A DNA stretch of 64,000 bases from NCBI GenBank assembly GCA_038828875.1, contig JAWBMQ010000004.1, forward strand, positions 59,684 to 123,683. Direction: 5' to 3'. The notes beneath the pieces are model-generated. The model had not been told where the DNA came from. It was given only the letters and a program-made list of their open reading frames with translations, and ran no database searches. The position numbers and the translations under genes are program-made. The DNA is from JAWBMQ01 sp038828875. Its GTDB lineage: Archaea; Nanobdellota; Nanobdellia; Woesearchaeales; JAWBMQ01. This document shows, piece after piece, positions 43,157 through 52,580 of the stretch; position 1 is the first letter of the stretch; each line of letters starts with the position of its first letter.

Positions 43157-45988
43157 ATGGCAGAAATAAGTCCTGAAATGGAACAGTATTTCAAGATGCT
43201 AGAAGAACAAGCAATGGTTGAGTATAGAATAGCTAAAGAAGCAAGAAGTAAAGGATTAGATCCTGTCAATGATGTAGAAATAAAATTGGCTAGAAACATG
43301 GCAGAAAGAGTAGAAGGTTTAATGTCTGCTTCTCATCCTGAATTAGTAGGTTCAGGAGTTATTGAAAGAATTCAAGAATTAGAAAAAGAGTATGAACCCT
43401 TAGATTGGAGAGTTGCATTGGTTATTGCAAAAGAAGTTGCTCAAGAGAAATTCTGTAAATTTAAAAGTAAGGAAGAAGCAATTTTAGCAGGAATTAGAAC
43501 TGGTTTTGCATACATCACTTTAGGAATAGTAGCTGCACCATTAGAAGGTTTAACAGAAGTAAACATCAAAAAAAGAAGAGATGGCAAAGATTATTTAGCT
43601 ATAAAATTTGCAGGACCTGTTAGAGGTGCAGGAGGAACTGCAGCAGCAGTTTGTGTTATTATTGCTGATTATGTAAGAAAAAACGTAGGATTGCAAGCTT
43701 ATGATCCTGATGAAAAAGAGATAAAAAGATATATCATAGAGCTGAATGATTATGCAGAAAAAGTAACAACTTTGCAATATCATCCTTCTGAAGAAGAAAT
43801 TGAATTTCTTATAAAAAACATTCCAGTAGAATTAGATGGAGATCCTACTGAACAATATGAAGTAAGTAATTTTAAAGATCTTCCAAGAGTAAACACTAAC
43901 AGAATCAGAGGTGGTATGGTTTTAGTTTTAAGCATGGTAGCATTAAAAGCTCCAAAATTAGGAAAAAGGCTTTCTAAATGGGGTGAAAAATTTGGATTAG
44001 AGGAATGGAAATTTATGCAAGATTTCATAAAACTTCAAGAAAAAATAAAAGCTCATGGAAATCATGATGAAAAAGAAGATTCAAAAATTCTTCCAAATTA
44101 TGCGTATCTTCACGACATCGTTTCAGGAAGACCTATTTTAAGTTATCCTCTAAAAGAAGGTGGTTTTAGATTAAGATATGGAAGAGCAAGAACTTCTGGC
44201 TATAGTGCTACAGCAATAAATCCAATTACCCAAATAGTTCTTTACGATTTCATTGCTAATGCAACACAGCTTAAAGTGGAAAGACCAGGAAAAGCAGCAT
44301 CAGTTACTTCTTGCACAACTATAGAACCTCCGATTGTAAGATTAAATGATGGTTCTGTTATAAAGTTAAGAACTATTGAAGAAGCAATAAGTTTAAAGAA
44401 CAACATTCAAAAAATTCTTTATCTAGGAGATATCTTATTTAATTACGGTGATTTTTCTGAGAACAACTCAAGACTTGCTCCGAGTGCATTTGTCGAAGAA
44501 TGGTGGAAATTAGAAGTTGAAAAAATAATAAAAGAAAAAGAAATCGAAGAAAATGATAAGATTATTCTTGAAGAACAATTAAAAGATCCAATAAAAAACA
44601 AAGAAAAATTAAAGGTAAAGCAAGCATTTGAATTAGCCGAAAAATACAACATTCCTTTACATCCAAAATTTATTCCATTTTGGAAATTGATAACAAAAGA
44701 AGAATTAATTTATTTTTATGAAATTCTTAAACAATCCAAAATTTTTGAATTTGCCTTAAAAATACCTTATGACAACAAAGCAAAAGAAATTTTAGAAAAA
44801 CTTGGGGTTGAACATAAAATAATTAACAAAGAAATATTAGTAGAAAAAGAAATAAGCTATAGTATAATCAAATCTTTAGGTCTCCTTTTCGAAGGGAATG
44901 AATTAGAAGAAAATTTTGAAAACAAAAAACAAAATCAAAAATTCATAGAAAAATATATTGAACAAATAAAAAATTCTGATAAAGAAGTTCTTGAATTAAT
45001 AAGGGATTTTTCAAAATTAGATATTCGTGACACTGCAGGCACTTTTGTAGGAGCAAGAATGGGAAGACCGGAAAAAGCAAAAGGAAGAACTATGAAAGGA
45101 ACTCCTCATGTTCTTTTCCCTTGTGGAGAAGAAGGAGGAAAAACAAGAAGCATAAACAATGCGCTTGAAAAAGGGAAAATTACTGCTGAATTTTCAATCT
45201 TTTATTGTGAAAATTGCAAAAGAGAAACAATTTACACTTTTTGTGAAAATTGTAATTCTAAAACGATTCCTCTATACTTTTGTAGTAAATGCGGAACGTT
45301 AAAAGAACCTTGCAACCATAATCCTACAAGATATAAAGAAATTAAACTTGATATTAGACNNNNNNNNNNNNNNNNNNNNNNNNNNNNNNNNNNNNNNNNN
45401 NNNNNNNNNNNNNNNNNNNNNNNNNNNNNNNNNNNNNNNNNNNNNNNNNNNNNNNNNAGTGAAGTAAAAGTAGAACAATTAAAGGATAGATTGAATACTG
45501 AAAAACAGTATGAAAAATGGTTATTCACTCACGATACTGAAAATTTTAATTTAGGAGTTCCTATTTCATCTTACAAAGTTTTACCTAGTATGTTAGATAA
45601 ATTGAAAATGCAAATTGAACTTGCAGAAAAAACTTCAGCAATTGATGTTAAGGACGTTGCAGAATTAATCATTGACAAACACTTTATGAAAGACATTAAA
45701 GGAAATTTAAGAAAATTCAGCAGTCAAACGTTTAGATGTGTTAACTGTAATGAAATTTATAGAAGAATTCCACTAAAAGGAAAATGCGAAAAGTGCGGAG
45801 GTAAACTAGTTTTCACAGTTTCAGAAGGAAGCGTAGTAAAATATTTAGAACCAGCATTAGAAATGGCAAGAAAATACAACATCGATCCTTACATTAGAGA
45901 AAGTTTAGAGTTAGTAAACTTAAGAATTGCATCCATATTTAAGATGCAAAAAAATAATCAAAAAAATTTAAAGGATTTCTTAGCTTAA
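43157..45988 (+). CDS. polC: DNA polymerase D large subunit DP2, catalytic part missing in a gap
   Basis: PolD is the archaeal replicative polymerase; DP2 carries the polymerase active site. The N-terminal region is typical (AEISPEMEQYFKMLEEQ, KFAGPVRGAGGTAAAV, RIRGGMVLV), as are GARMGRPEKAKGR and the zinc-ribbon region before the gap. After the gap come FTHDTENFNLG, RKFSSQTFRCVNCNEIYRR and CEKCGGK. In the family, the NCDGDED catalytic segment and about 300 residues lie between these parts, but only 98 N are present. The visible 943 aa is therefore too short because of the assembly, not because of gene loss. Small subunit DP1 is not in the window. Confidence 0.93.
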   Translation: MAEISPEMEQYFKMLEEQAMVEYRIAKEARSKGLDPVNDVEIKLARNMAERVEGLMSASHPELVGSGVIERIQELEKEYEPLDWRVALVIAKEVAQEKFCKFKSKEEAILAGIRTGFAYITLGIVAAPLEGLTEVNIKKRRDGKDYLAIKFAGPVRGAGGTAAAVCVIIADYVRKNVGLQAYDPDEKEIKRYIIELNDYAEKVTTLQYHPSEEEIEFLIKNIPVELDGDPTEQYEVSNFKDLPRVNTNRIRGGMVLVLSMVALKAPKLGKRLSKWGEKFGLEEWKFMQDFIKLQEKIKAHGNHDEKEDSKILPNYAYLHDIVSGRPILSYPLKEGGFRLRYGRARTSGYSATAINPITQIVLYDFIANATQLKVERPGKAASVTSCTTIEPPIVRLNDGSVIKLRTIEEAISLKNNIQKILYLGDILFNYGDFSENNSRLAPSAFVEEWWKLEVEKIIKEKEIEENDKIILEEQLKDPIKNKEKLKVKQAFELAEKYNIPLHPKFIPFWKLITKEELIYFYEILKQSKIFEFALKIPYDNKAKEILEKLGVEHKIINKEILVEKEISYSIIKSLGLLFEGNELEENFENKKQNQKFIEKYIEQIKNSDKEVLELIRDFSKLDIRDTAGTFVGARMGRPEKAKGRTMKGTPHVLFPCGEEGGKTRSINNALEKGKITAEFSIFYCENCKRETIYTFCENCNSKTIPLYFCSKCGTLKEPCNHNPTRYKEIKLDIRXXXXXXXXXXXXXXXXXXXXXXXXXXXXXXXXXSEVKVEQLKDRLNTEKQYEKWLFTHDTENFNLGVPISSYKVLPSMLDKLKMQIELAEKTSAIDVKDVAELIIDKHFMKDIKGNLRKFSSQTFRCVNCNEIYRRIPLKGKCEKCGGKLVFTVSEGSVVKYLEPALEMARKYNIDPYIRESLELVNLRIASIFKMQKNNQKNLKDFLA
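45360..45457. other. Scaffold gap (98 N) that hides the PolD active site
   Basis: Comparison with the known order of DP2 motifs indicates that close to 900 bases are missing, far more than the 98 N shown. Confidence 0.9.
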
Positions 45989-46470
45989 TCAACTTCAAAA
46001 ATTTCCAAGTCTTTCAAAAATTCAACAAGATCCGGCTCACTTAAGAATTTCTCCTTTTCTATCACTTCACTAATATATTCAATCTTATAATCCAATACTT
46101 GAAAATTTTTGTTTATATCATCTAAAAATTTATCTAAATCACACATGCCTGGTAAAAATAATTCTAAAATATAATCATAACCATTATTTATTTTGTAAAT
46201 AGAATTAACAAAAAAATTTTTTCTAATGTGTTCTTGAAATTCTGCTTTTTGCTCTCTATTTATTTTAACGAACAACAACACATGCAATTGAAAATCTATG
46301 TGTTTTATATTCAAAAGCACAGTACTTCTATCGATCAAATTGTCAAAATTGTTCTTTAGTTTTTCAAATATAGTACTTACTGGAACTCCTGTTTTTTTGC
46401 TAAGAGTTACTAAGCTTTCTCTACCGTTTTGCCTAAGATATGAAACAATCTTTAGATCTTTTATTTTCAT
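45985..46470 (-). CDS. Lrp/AsnC-like winged-helix transcriptional regulator
   Basis: The 161 aa protein begins with a helix-turn-helix (LKIVSYLRQNGRESLVTLSKKTGVPVSTIFEKLK) and continues with a RAM-like ligand/oligomer domain (VLLFVKINREQKAEFQEHI, KINNGYDYILELFLPGMCDLDKFLD). This is the Lrp arrangement. The ATG at 46470 follows GGTGA; a GTG at 46479 lies inside that site. Its 3' end overlaps the DP2 stop by four bases. The regulon is unknown. Confidence 0.8.
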   Translation of the reverse strand: MKIKDLKIVSYLRQNGRESLVTLSKKTGVPVSTIFEKLKNNFDNLIDRSTVLLNIKHIDFQLHVLLFVKINREQKAEFQEHIRKNFFVNSIYKINNGYDYILELFLPGMCDLDKFLDDINKNFQVLDYKIEYISEVIEKEKFLSEPDLVEFLKDLEIFEVD

Positions 46471-46533
46471 ATCTCTCACCTAAGATTTAGAAAAAACAAA
46501 TTTTTAAAAATAGAACCTTATATCTTTCTTAAG

Positions 46534-46968
46534 ATGAAATTTTTAAATTCAAAAGAAAAAAAAGAACTTTTGAAAAATATAAACGATTACTTTCAAAGCT
46601 CTTTTGAAACAGAAGATAAAATTTTTATAACTAATCAAGATAAAATCTATTTAGTTTCCAAAGCAATAGAAAACATAGATATAGATAAAATAAAAATAAG
46701 AAACATAGGTCTTTATTTTGGACAGATTATGCAAGGAACAATTAGATTAAGCGTTGAAGGTTCACAATTAGTAGGAAAAACTGCAAAGAGAAATATTCTT
46801 GAAGCTAATAAAGAATTATTGGAGAAATTAAAAGAAGAAAAATTTGAAATATCTTGCAATGATGGCTATTATTTAGTTAAATTCAGAGATCATTTTTTAG
46901 GATGTATTTACGTAAAAAATAATCAAGCATACAATTATATTCCAAAAGCAAGAAGAAATTGGAATTAA
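46534..46968 (+). CDS. NOL1/NOP2/fmu-type ribosome-biogenesis RNA-binding protein (PUA-like)
   Basis: The 144 aa protein resembles the stand-alone archaeal C-terminal module of Nop2/RsmF-type enzymes. Markers are IRNIGLYFGQIMQGTIRLSVEGSQLVG, FEISCNDGYYLVKFRDHFLGC and the ending YIPKARR. No methyltransferase domain is attached, so it is likely a non-catalytic RNA-binding factor in ribosome assembly. An AT-rich box precedes the ATG by about 30 nt. Confidence 0.75.
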   Translation: MKFLNSKEKKELLKNINDYFQSSFETEDKIFITNQDKIYLVSKAIENIDIDKIKIRNIGLYFGQIMQGTIRLSVEGSQLVGKTAKRNILEANKELLEKLKEEKFEISCNDGYYLVKFRDHFLGCIYVKNNQAYNYIPKARRNWN

Positions 46969-46987
46969 AAATTATAAATCAAATAAT

Positions 46988-49567
46988 TCATAGATTCAAA
47001 ATATCAGAACTAATCTCTTGACTTATTAAAATAATTACTGCAGAGAAATGATCTGTTAATAATCCTGATATTTGAGTTCTAAGATTCATTAACTGAACAA
47101 TAGCATAATCCCTTCTATGAATGATATGCCATAAATATTGAATCATAGTAAGATTTGGAGTAGTTACAAACTCTTCCAATTGTTGAAAAAATTCATTTAA
47201 GATATTCTGAATTTGCTGGAATGCTTGTGGATTATTTTGGAAGAAGTTTTGATGTTGTTGACGAAAGTTTTGTAATAATTGATTTACTTGATTTCTTCTA
47301 TTATTAAGAATATTTTGAATTTGTTGAACATTATTGATTGTTCTAAATAAATTATTTCTATTATGTTGAACATGTATAGTTATTGGATTTGCAATAAAGT
47401 ATCTATAATTATTTTGATTAAGATAATTAATAATAGAACGAAATGCTTGCCCAACTCTTTGTGAAACATTAGCTCCTTGATTCTGGACATCAAATCTTAT
47501 TAGAATATTATCATTCGCAAGATAACTTGCTAAAGGATTAAAATTATGATTGTTAACTATATTGTTACTTATAAAATTTATAATTTCGTTTCTAAAATTA
47601 TTATTTCCACATAATCGAATTCCTATAACACTAACAGCATAATCTCCATCATGTAAGATTGTTGGTTGATTATTTATGTTTCTTAAAAAACTAAAAGGAT
47701 AAACATAAGCTAAATGAGAATTGTTAGGATTAATATAATACATACTAAGAGGATTAACCTCAGAATTTCCACAATATAACAAATAAGCTGAATTGTTTTG
47801 CTGCCTAGGAATGAAAGCTACAAAAATTGCAAGATCATTTAGATTTTCATTAGACGATTCTAAAGTAAGTGATACTAAAGGACTAACATTTGCATTATTA
47901 GTAGGATCAATAATTCTAAAATTTACAACATTAGGATTATATTGAAAATGATAAATTTGAGAACGATAAACAAAAGGTATGTTTGGTAGATTCCCCGTAG
48001 CACGATACCTTAAAGCAGCTAAAAAAGATTGAAAAGAAGAAAAAATACGATTAGTAGAAGGTGCATTATTGACATTTATATTTTCTACATTATCAACAAC
48101 ATTTAAACTATTTATAAAACCATTCCATACATTATAGAAAAATAAATTTGTTGCTACACGATAATTGTGATTATTAGCTAATAATTGTTGATATAGATTT
48201 GTTAAATTTTGTGAAGATTCGTTTGATGAAATTATAATGTATTGATAATGCTCAAAATTCGCTCCAAGAAAAGATCTATTATGTTGATAATCAATTAATC
48301 TATCCAAAGGAATTTCATAATAAATATATTGCGCATCACTACGTGTTTGATCTATATGTAAATTCTTATCAAAAGAATAAAAATACATTTCTCTATCATT
48401 AGGAGAATAATCCCAAAGAAGAACCACAAAAGATTGAAACAAAGAAAGACGTGATCTTCTTACTCTAAATCTTATTCGTTCTCTATTTAAACAACTAACC
48501 TGATTCAATATCTGAGCATCTATATTTCTGTATAAATGATTTGTATAATTTTGTACAATTTCTGCAATAGGAAGATGTGACCAACGCAAATAGGCTCCTG
48601 TTCTAAAAAGATTATAAAATCGTCTTAAAAACCGGAATATATATGCAAGAGCATAACCTGAATATAATAAACTATTGAGAAGACCATTACCAATTAGTTT
48701 TAAAATATCCCTTATAGATATATTTCTTTTTTTATTTTTTTTATCATCATCTTCATCGTTGGAATGTTTTCTTGGATCACGGAGTATTCTTGAAGTTTGA
48801 ATAGTTGGAACAAAATTTCTCCAAATGTAAAACCAAACAATAAGAGTTATTGCAATAGCTGTCCAGTAGAGAAAATTACTAAATGAATCTAAATTATATC
48901 CATTAAAAATTCCGTTTTTTATTTGGATATAAGAAATAAAGAGAAAGACTATAATTAAACTAGCAACCAGAGGCGTAGTTCTATCTGAATAAGAAGCAAC
49001 AAAAAGAATTGCAAAGATATAAACAATTGTAACAATTAAAAAGATCCACATTGCAGAATTAGATGTTCTTGAAATTCCATAACCTCTAGATAAACCAAAA
49101 ATGTTTGGGAAAAATAGTAAAACTAAAATCAATAGCATTAAAACAAGAAGTGCAATTAATAAGTATTTTGCTATAGGTGAATCTTGCATTCCAAACGATC
49201 GAAGTAAAAGTATTGCTATCAATAATGTAATTAAAAGCAAAGCACCAAAACCTGCTAAACCGCTTCTCATAACAGATTCAAAGAGAGAATCTGGAATCAT
49301 GTATTGAATAAGCAGAGCCATTGCTAAAGCTAAAGCTCTCGCTAAATGCTTATTATCTTGAAAAAGATTAATATTTTCAACAGCAACATCTATCAAAATG
49401 TAAATTATCATTACAAAATACATTCTTGCAAAGAAAATGTCATTAAACCAAATATCTGATAATTTTTGAGTGATTTCAGCTGCAAAAGTAGAAATAAAGG
49501 TAAAAATAAACAAAAATAAAATAATAAAAAACTTATTCAATTTTTGATTGTTATTGTGATGCTCCAT
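46988..49567 (-). CDS. Polytopic membrane protein with lysine-depleted Asn/Gln/Arg-rich C-terminal region
   Basis: The 859 aa protein starts with about eight membrane helices (residues 12-250), then a charged loop HSNDEDDDKKNKKRN. A C-terminal part of about 565 residues contains only one Lys but very many Asn, Arg, Gln, Tyr and Phe. Neighbouring genes are Lys-rich, so the bias is not due to base composition alone. A signal-like first helix ends at TFISTFAAEI. No family is recognised. The gene overlaps the upstream coiled-coil gene by 17 bases, so the pair is probably co-translated. A channel or envelope-assembly role is speculative. Confidence 0.72.
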   Translation of the reverse strand: MEHHNNNQKLNKFFIILFLFIFTFISTFAAEITQKLSDIWFNDIFFARMYFVMIIYILIDVAVENINLFQDNKHLARALALAMALLIQYMIPDSLFESVMRSGLAGFGALLLITLLIAILLLRSFGMQDSPIAKYLLIALLVLMLLILVLLFFPNIFGLSRGYGISRTSNSAMWIFLIVTIVYIFAILFVASYSDRTTPLVASLIIVFLFISYIQIKNGIFNGYNLDSFSNFLYWTAIAITLIVWFYIWRNFVPTIQTSRILRDPRKHSNDEDDDKKNKKRNISIRDILKLIGNGLLNSLLYSGYALAYIFRFLRRFYNLFRTGAYLRWSHLPIAEIVQNYTNHLYRNIDAQILNQVSCLNRERIRFRVRRSRLSLFQSFVVLLWDYSPNDREMYFYSFDKNLHIDQTRSDAQYIYYEIPLDRLIDYQHNRSFLGANFEHYQYIIISSNESSQNLTNLYQQLLANNHNYRVATNLFFYNVWNGFINSLNVVDNVENINVNNAPSTNRIFSSFQSFLAALRYRATGNLPNIPFVYRSQIYHFQYNPNVVNFRIIDPTNNANVSPLVSLTLESSNENLNDLAIFVAFIPRQQNNSAYLLYCGNSEVNPLSMYYINPNNSHLAYVYPFSFLRNINNQPTILHDGDYAVSVIGIRLCGNNNFRNEIINFISNNIVNNHNFNPLASYLANDNILIRFDVQNQGANVSQRVGQAFRSIINYLNQNNYRYFIANPITIHVQHNRNNLFRTINNVQQIQNILNNRRNQVNQLLQNFRQQHQNFFQNNPQAFQQIQNILNEFFQQLEEFVTTPNLTMIQYLWHIIHRRDYAIVQLMNLRTQISGLLTDHFSAVIILISQEISSDILNL

Positions 49568-50228
49568 TTTTATTATCTATATTTTTTGAATTACTTTCTC
49601 TCATTTGAAGCTTTAGAACGTTTAAAATTTTTTCATTTTCTTCAATAAATTTTCTAAAATTTTCTGGAGTAAGGATATAATTTAAAATCTCTTCATCTTT
49701 TGAGATAAACTCATTATAAGAGTTAATAATTGATTTACTTCTTCTTATAAAATGATCTCCATTTTGTTTAAAAAGATTTTCAATTTCTCTTTGTTTTTCA
49801 GATAATCTATTATAATATTGTAATTGCTTTTGTTGGAATTCTTGCGGATTTTTTGCTTCTTCCTTTACCTTAGAAAGTTCTTCATTAAATTTAAGTATAA
49901 TTTTTTGATATTCTTTTATCCTTTCCTCTTTTTCTGAACTTTCTTTTTCAAGATCTTTTAAAAGATCAATTAATTCCTTTTTTATTTCAATATATCTTCT
50001 TAAAGAAGTTATTAACTTTGAAAATAAATCAATTCTTTCCTGAACCTTTTTCCTAACTTCATTTAGCTTAAAATGTTCTATATCTCTATGTTGTGGTATT
50101 TGTTGATGTTTAAATGTAGGTTTTTTTTGCTGTGAATTAGAACTAAAATGAGAAGGTAATTGTAAATTTCTGGCCTGTGAAATAGGTAAATGTTCTTGAT
50201 TATCTTTATTTTCCTGATACTCAACCAT
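49551..50228 (-). CDS. Coiled-coil protein coupled to the polytopic membrane protein
   Basis: The 225 aa protein has a Gln/His/Pro-rich flexible N-terminus (to about 50) and a long coiled coil (about 55-140 and 170-215). No membrane segment is present. The TATA-like TATATAAA at 50253-50260 is about 28 nt before the ATG, which suggests a leaderless start. It overlaps the membrane protein gene by 17 bases. It may be a cytoplasmic partner of that protein; this is inference. Confidence 0.66.
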   Translation of the reverse strand: MVEYQENKDNQEHLPISQARNLQLPSHFSSNSQQKKPTFKHQQIPQHRDIEHFKLNEVRKKVQERIDLFSKLITSLRRYIEIKKELIDLLKDLEKESSEKEERIKEYQKIILKFNEELSKVKEEAKNPQEFQQKQLQYYNRLSEKQREIENLFKQNGDHFIRRSKSIINSYNEFISKDEEILNYILTPENFRKFIEENEKILNVLKLQMRESNSKNIDNKNGASQ

Positions 50229-50330
50229 TACTATTTTATTTGAATGTTATGATATATAAATTTAACTCAAAACAAAAAAAGAGATATAGAAGCAAAATAT
50301 TTAAATAATAAAACAACTAAAAAAGCAAGA

Positions 50331-51680
50331 ATGATGTTAAATAGAGTAGTTAAATATGCCGCAGGATTTATTTTTGTAATTTTTGGATTTTTTATTCTTA
50401 GCTTAGAAAAATATTATGATTTCTATGCATTAAACACAGGTGCATTTATTTCTACTTCTAAAAATTTATCGTTATATTCTACATTATTAAGCATATTTTT
50501 TTTAACTGTCGGAATTTTTATTTGGATAAATCAATTACTTAACGAATCTCTTGAAAAAAAATTAGAAAAATATGGAATTCAAAGGGAAAAAGTTAAAGAA
50601 ATCATCAATAATTATATAAAATATTCACTGTATCATAATTCTGAAAATCTAACTAAAAGCGAAATTTTAGGCGTTCTTCTAGAAGAAAATTCTAAAAAAT
50701 ATATTGATAATCTAAAAAAAGAAGAAGATAAACTTCTAGCATATAATTTATTAAAATTTCATAAAATCAAGGAATTATATAATGATATCTTAGAAAACAA
50801 ACTTATGAAATCAATCAAAAAAGATTTCGATACTAAAGAATCTGATTCCAAAATCTATGAACAAATCCAAAATCTAAAAAAAGAAGGACTTATTCAAGAT
50901 TATGAAATTAGTGAATTATTGGATGTTGAAAATTACCAAAATTCTGCATTTAAACCAATTTACCAACTTTCTTTGAGAGAAGTTGCAATGAGAAATTTAC
51001 TAAAATATGTAACCTTAAAAAATAGAATATATGAAAACATAAACAATAGTAACTTACCAACAGAAAGAAAAAATAGGGCATTATCTATTTTAAATCCTAT
51101 TTTTCAAAAGATGGATTCTTATTTATTTGATAATGAAAATATAAACAACATAGACAACTTAAAATTACCTCAGCAACTGCAACAGTTAAAAGATATTGTA
51201 AAAAATATGAAAGAGTTTTTTGAAAAAAGAAATTTAAAATTAAGAGAAAGTTATGAACTTGCACAATCTTCAACAACAGATAAAATTGAAAATTATTATT
51301 TTAACACTTATGTGGATCTATTAGAAAAAGAAAATAAAATAAAACTAAATTTAGAAGAAAAAGTTAATAGTGAAAACTCTAAACAATACACTAATAATTT
51401 TAAAGAAGAACATTATCAAGAATCATTCAATAAGGAAGATCCTTTTGGAAGATTAAAAGAATATATTAGCAAACTACCATCTAGCATTTATTTTGAGGGA
51501 AGATATTATGATGATAATATCTTGAAAGAATCGATAAAAAAAGCAATCATTACTGGAAATCCTTATTACATAACAATACCAAAAATAAGAGAAGATGTTA
51601 GACAGATTATAATTGATCTAAGAGCAAAAAATTTATCTAAAAAAGACTATAAAAAAATATTTGAAAAATATGAAATATAA
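50331..51680 (+). CDS. Two-helix membrane protein with large helical cytoplasmic region
   Basis: The 449 aa protein has two N-terminal membrane helices (about 9-25 and 48-66) and a large Lys/Glu/Asn-rich helical region. No catalytic motif is visible. The ATG at 50331 has an AT box 29 nt upstream (50298-50307). The prepilin peptidase gene starts four bases after its end, so the two genes are likely one operon and related to surface-structure assembly. The family is unknown to me. Confidence 0.66.
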   Translation: MMLNRVVKYAAGFIFVIFGFFILSLEKYYDFYALNTGAFISTSKNLSLYSTLLSIFFLTVGIFIWINQLLNESLEKKLEKYGIQREKVKEIINNYIKYSLYHNSENLTKSEILGVLLEENSKKYIDNLKKEEDKLLAYNLLKFHKIKELYNDILENKLMKSIKKDFDTKESDSKIYEQIQNLKKEGLIQDYEISELLDVENYQNSAFKPIYQLSLREVAMRNLLKYVTLKNRIYENINNSNLPTERKNRALSILNPIFQKMDSYLFDNENINNIDNLKLPQQLQQLKDIVKNMKEFFEKRNLKLRESYELAQSSTTDKIENYYFNTYVDLLEKENKIKLNLEEKVNSENSKQYTNNFKEEHYQESFNKEDPFGRLKEYISKLPSSIYFEGRYYDDNILKESIKKAIITGNPYYITIPKIREDVRQIIIDLRAKNLSKKDYKKIFEKYEI

Positions 51681-51683
51681 AAT

Positions 51684-52577
51684 ATGAACCCTTACTTTGA
51701 GATTTTATTGTGTATATTTGGACTATTTATGCTTATTTTAGCTTCAATAGAAGATTTTAAGAAAAGAGAAGTTTATGACTTAATTTCTTATTCTTTAATT
51801 GCAATTCCTCTTATTAGCAGAATATTTTACTCGATAACTTCTCAAAATTTATCTTATTTTATTGCGACAATCATTCCTGTAATATTTGCTACATTATTCG
51901 GATTTTTTATGTATTATACTAATCAATGGGGTGGTGGAGATGTTAAAGTTTTAATAGGAATTGCTGCTACAATTCCTTTTTTCCCAATTTTTGCTAACAA
52001 TGAAATCACTAAAAATTTACTCAATATAATAAACATTCCTTTTAAGAATAATTTATTTTTCTATTCTTTCTTGATAATCTCTTTCTTTGAAGGAGCAATT
52101 CTAGGTTTAATTTATGGAATCTACAGTATAGTTAAAGAAAAAGAAAAATCTTTTCAAATGATAATAGATTCATTAAAAAAACATAAATTTGAACAAATAG
52201 CATTTACAATAATCAATTTATTCTTTTTATTAACCTTTTTAATAACCACAGAAATTTCATATTTGCTATTATTCTTCTCAATCTTCTTGATTCAATTTTT
52301 ATTACCTTTAATCTTCACAATTGAACAATTGATGATAAAAGAAGTTACCCCGAAAGAATTAACAGAAGGAGATTGGATTATTGAGGATATTGTTATTGAT
52401 GATAAATTATTTTACTCAAAAAAACAACCAGGGGTTGAATTGAATCAAATAGAAAAATTAATTCAACTCTATGAAGAAGGAAGAATAGATAAGGTAAAGA
52501 TAAAAATTGGTTTTCCATTTGTTCCTGCTTTTTTGTTTTCTTATATAACAATATTTATAATCTTTGTTTTTCTTTAA
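51684..52577 (+). CDS. Type IV prepilin peptidase, A24 family (PibD/FlaK-like)
   Basis: This membrane aspartyl protease removes class III signal peptides from pilins and archaellins. The 297 aa protein has both active-site aspartates: SIEDFKKREVYD near residue 23 and the GxGD motif QWGGGDVKVL near residue 87. About six helices follow, with the archaeal C-terminal extension EGDWIIEDI and IGFPFVPAFLFSYI. No pilin or archaellin gene is obvious in the window. It lies between the two-helix membrane protein and a tRNA methyltransferase, all on the plus strand. Confidence 0.9.
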   Translation: MNPYFEILLCIFGLFMLILASIEDFKKREVYDLISYSLIAIPLISRIFYSITSQNLSYFIATIIPVIFATLFGFFMYYTNQWGGGDVKVLIGIAATIPFFPIFANNEITKNLLNIINIPFKNNLFFYSFLIISFFEGAILGLIYGIYSIVKEKEKSFQMIIDSLKKHKFEQIAFTIINLFFLLTFLITTEISYLLLFFSIFLIQFLLPLIFTIEQLMIKEVTPKELTEGDWIIEDIVIDDKLFYSKKQPGVELNQIEKLIQLYEEGRIDKVKIKIGFPFVPAFLFSYITIFIIFVFL

Positions 52578-52580
52578 ATA

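Noticed and set aside
43157..45988. DP2 as a natural inactive or deleted polymerase
   Set aside because: All other motifs are intact and the missing part coincides exactly with a scaffold gap, so assembly error is the simpler explanation.
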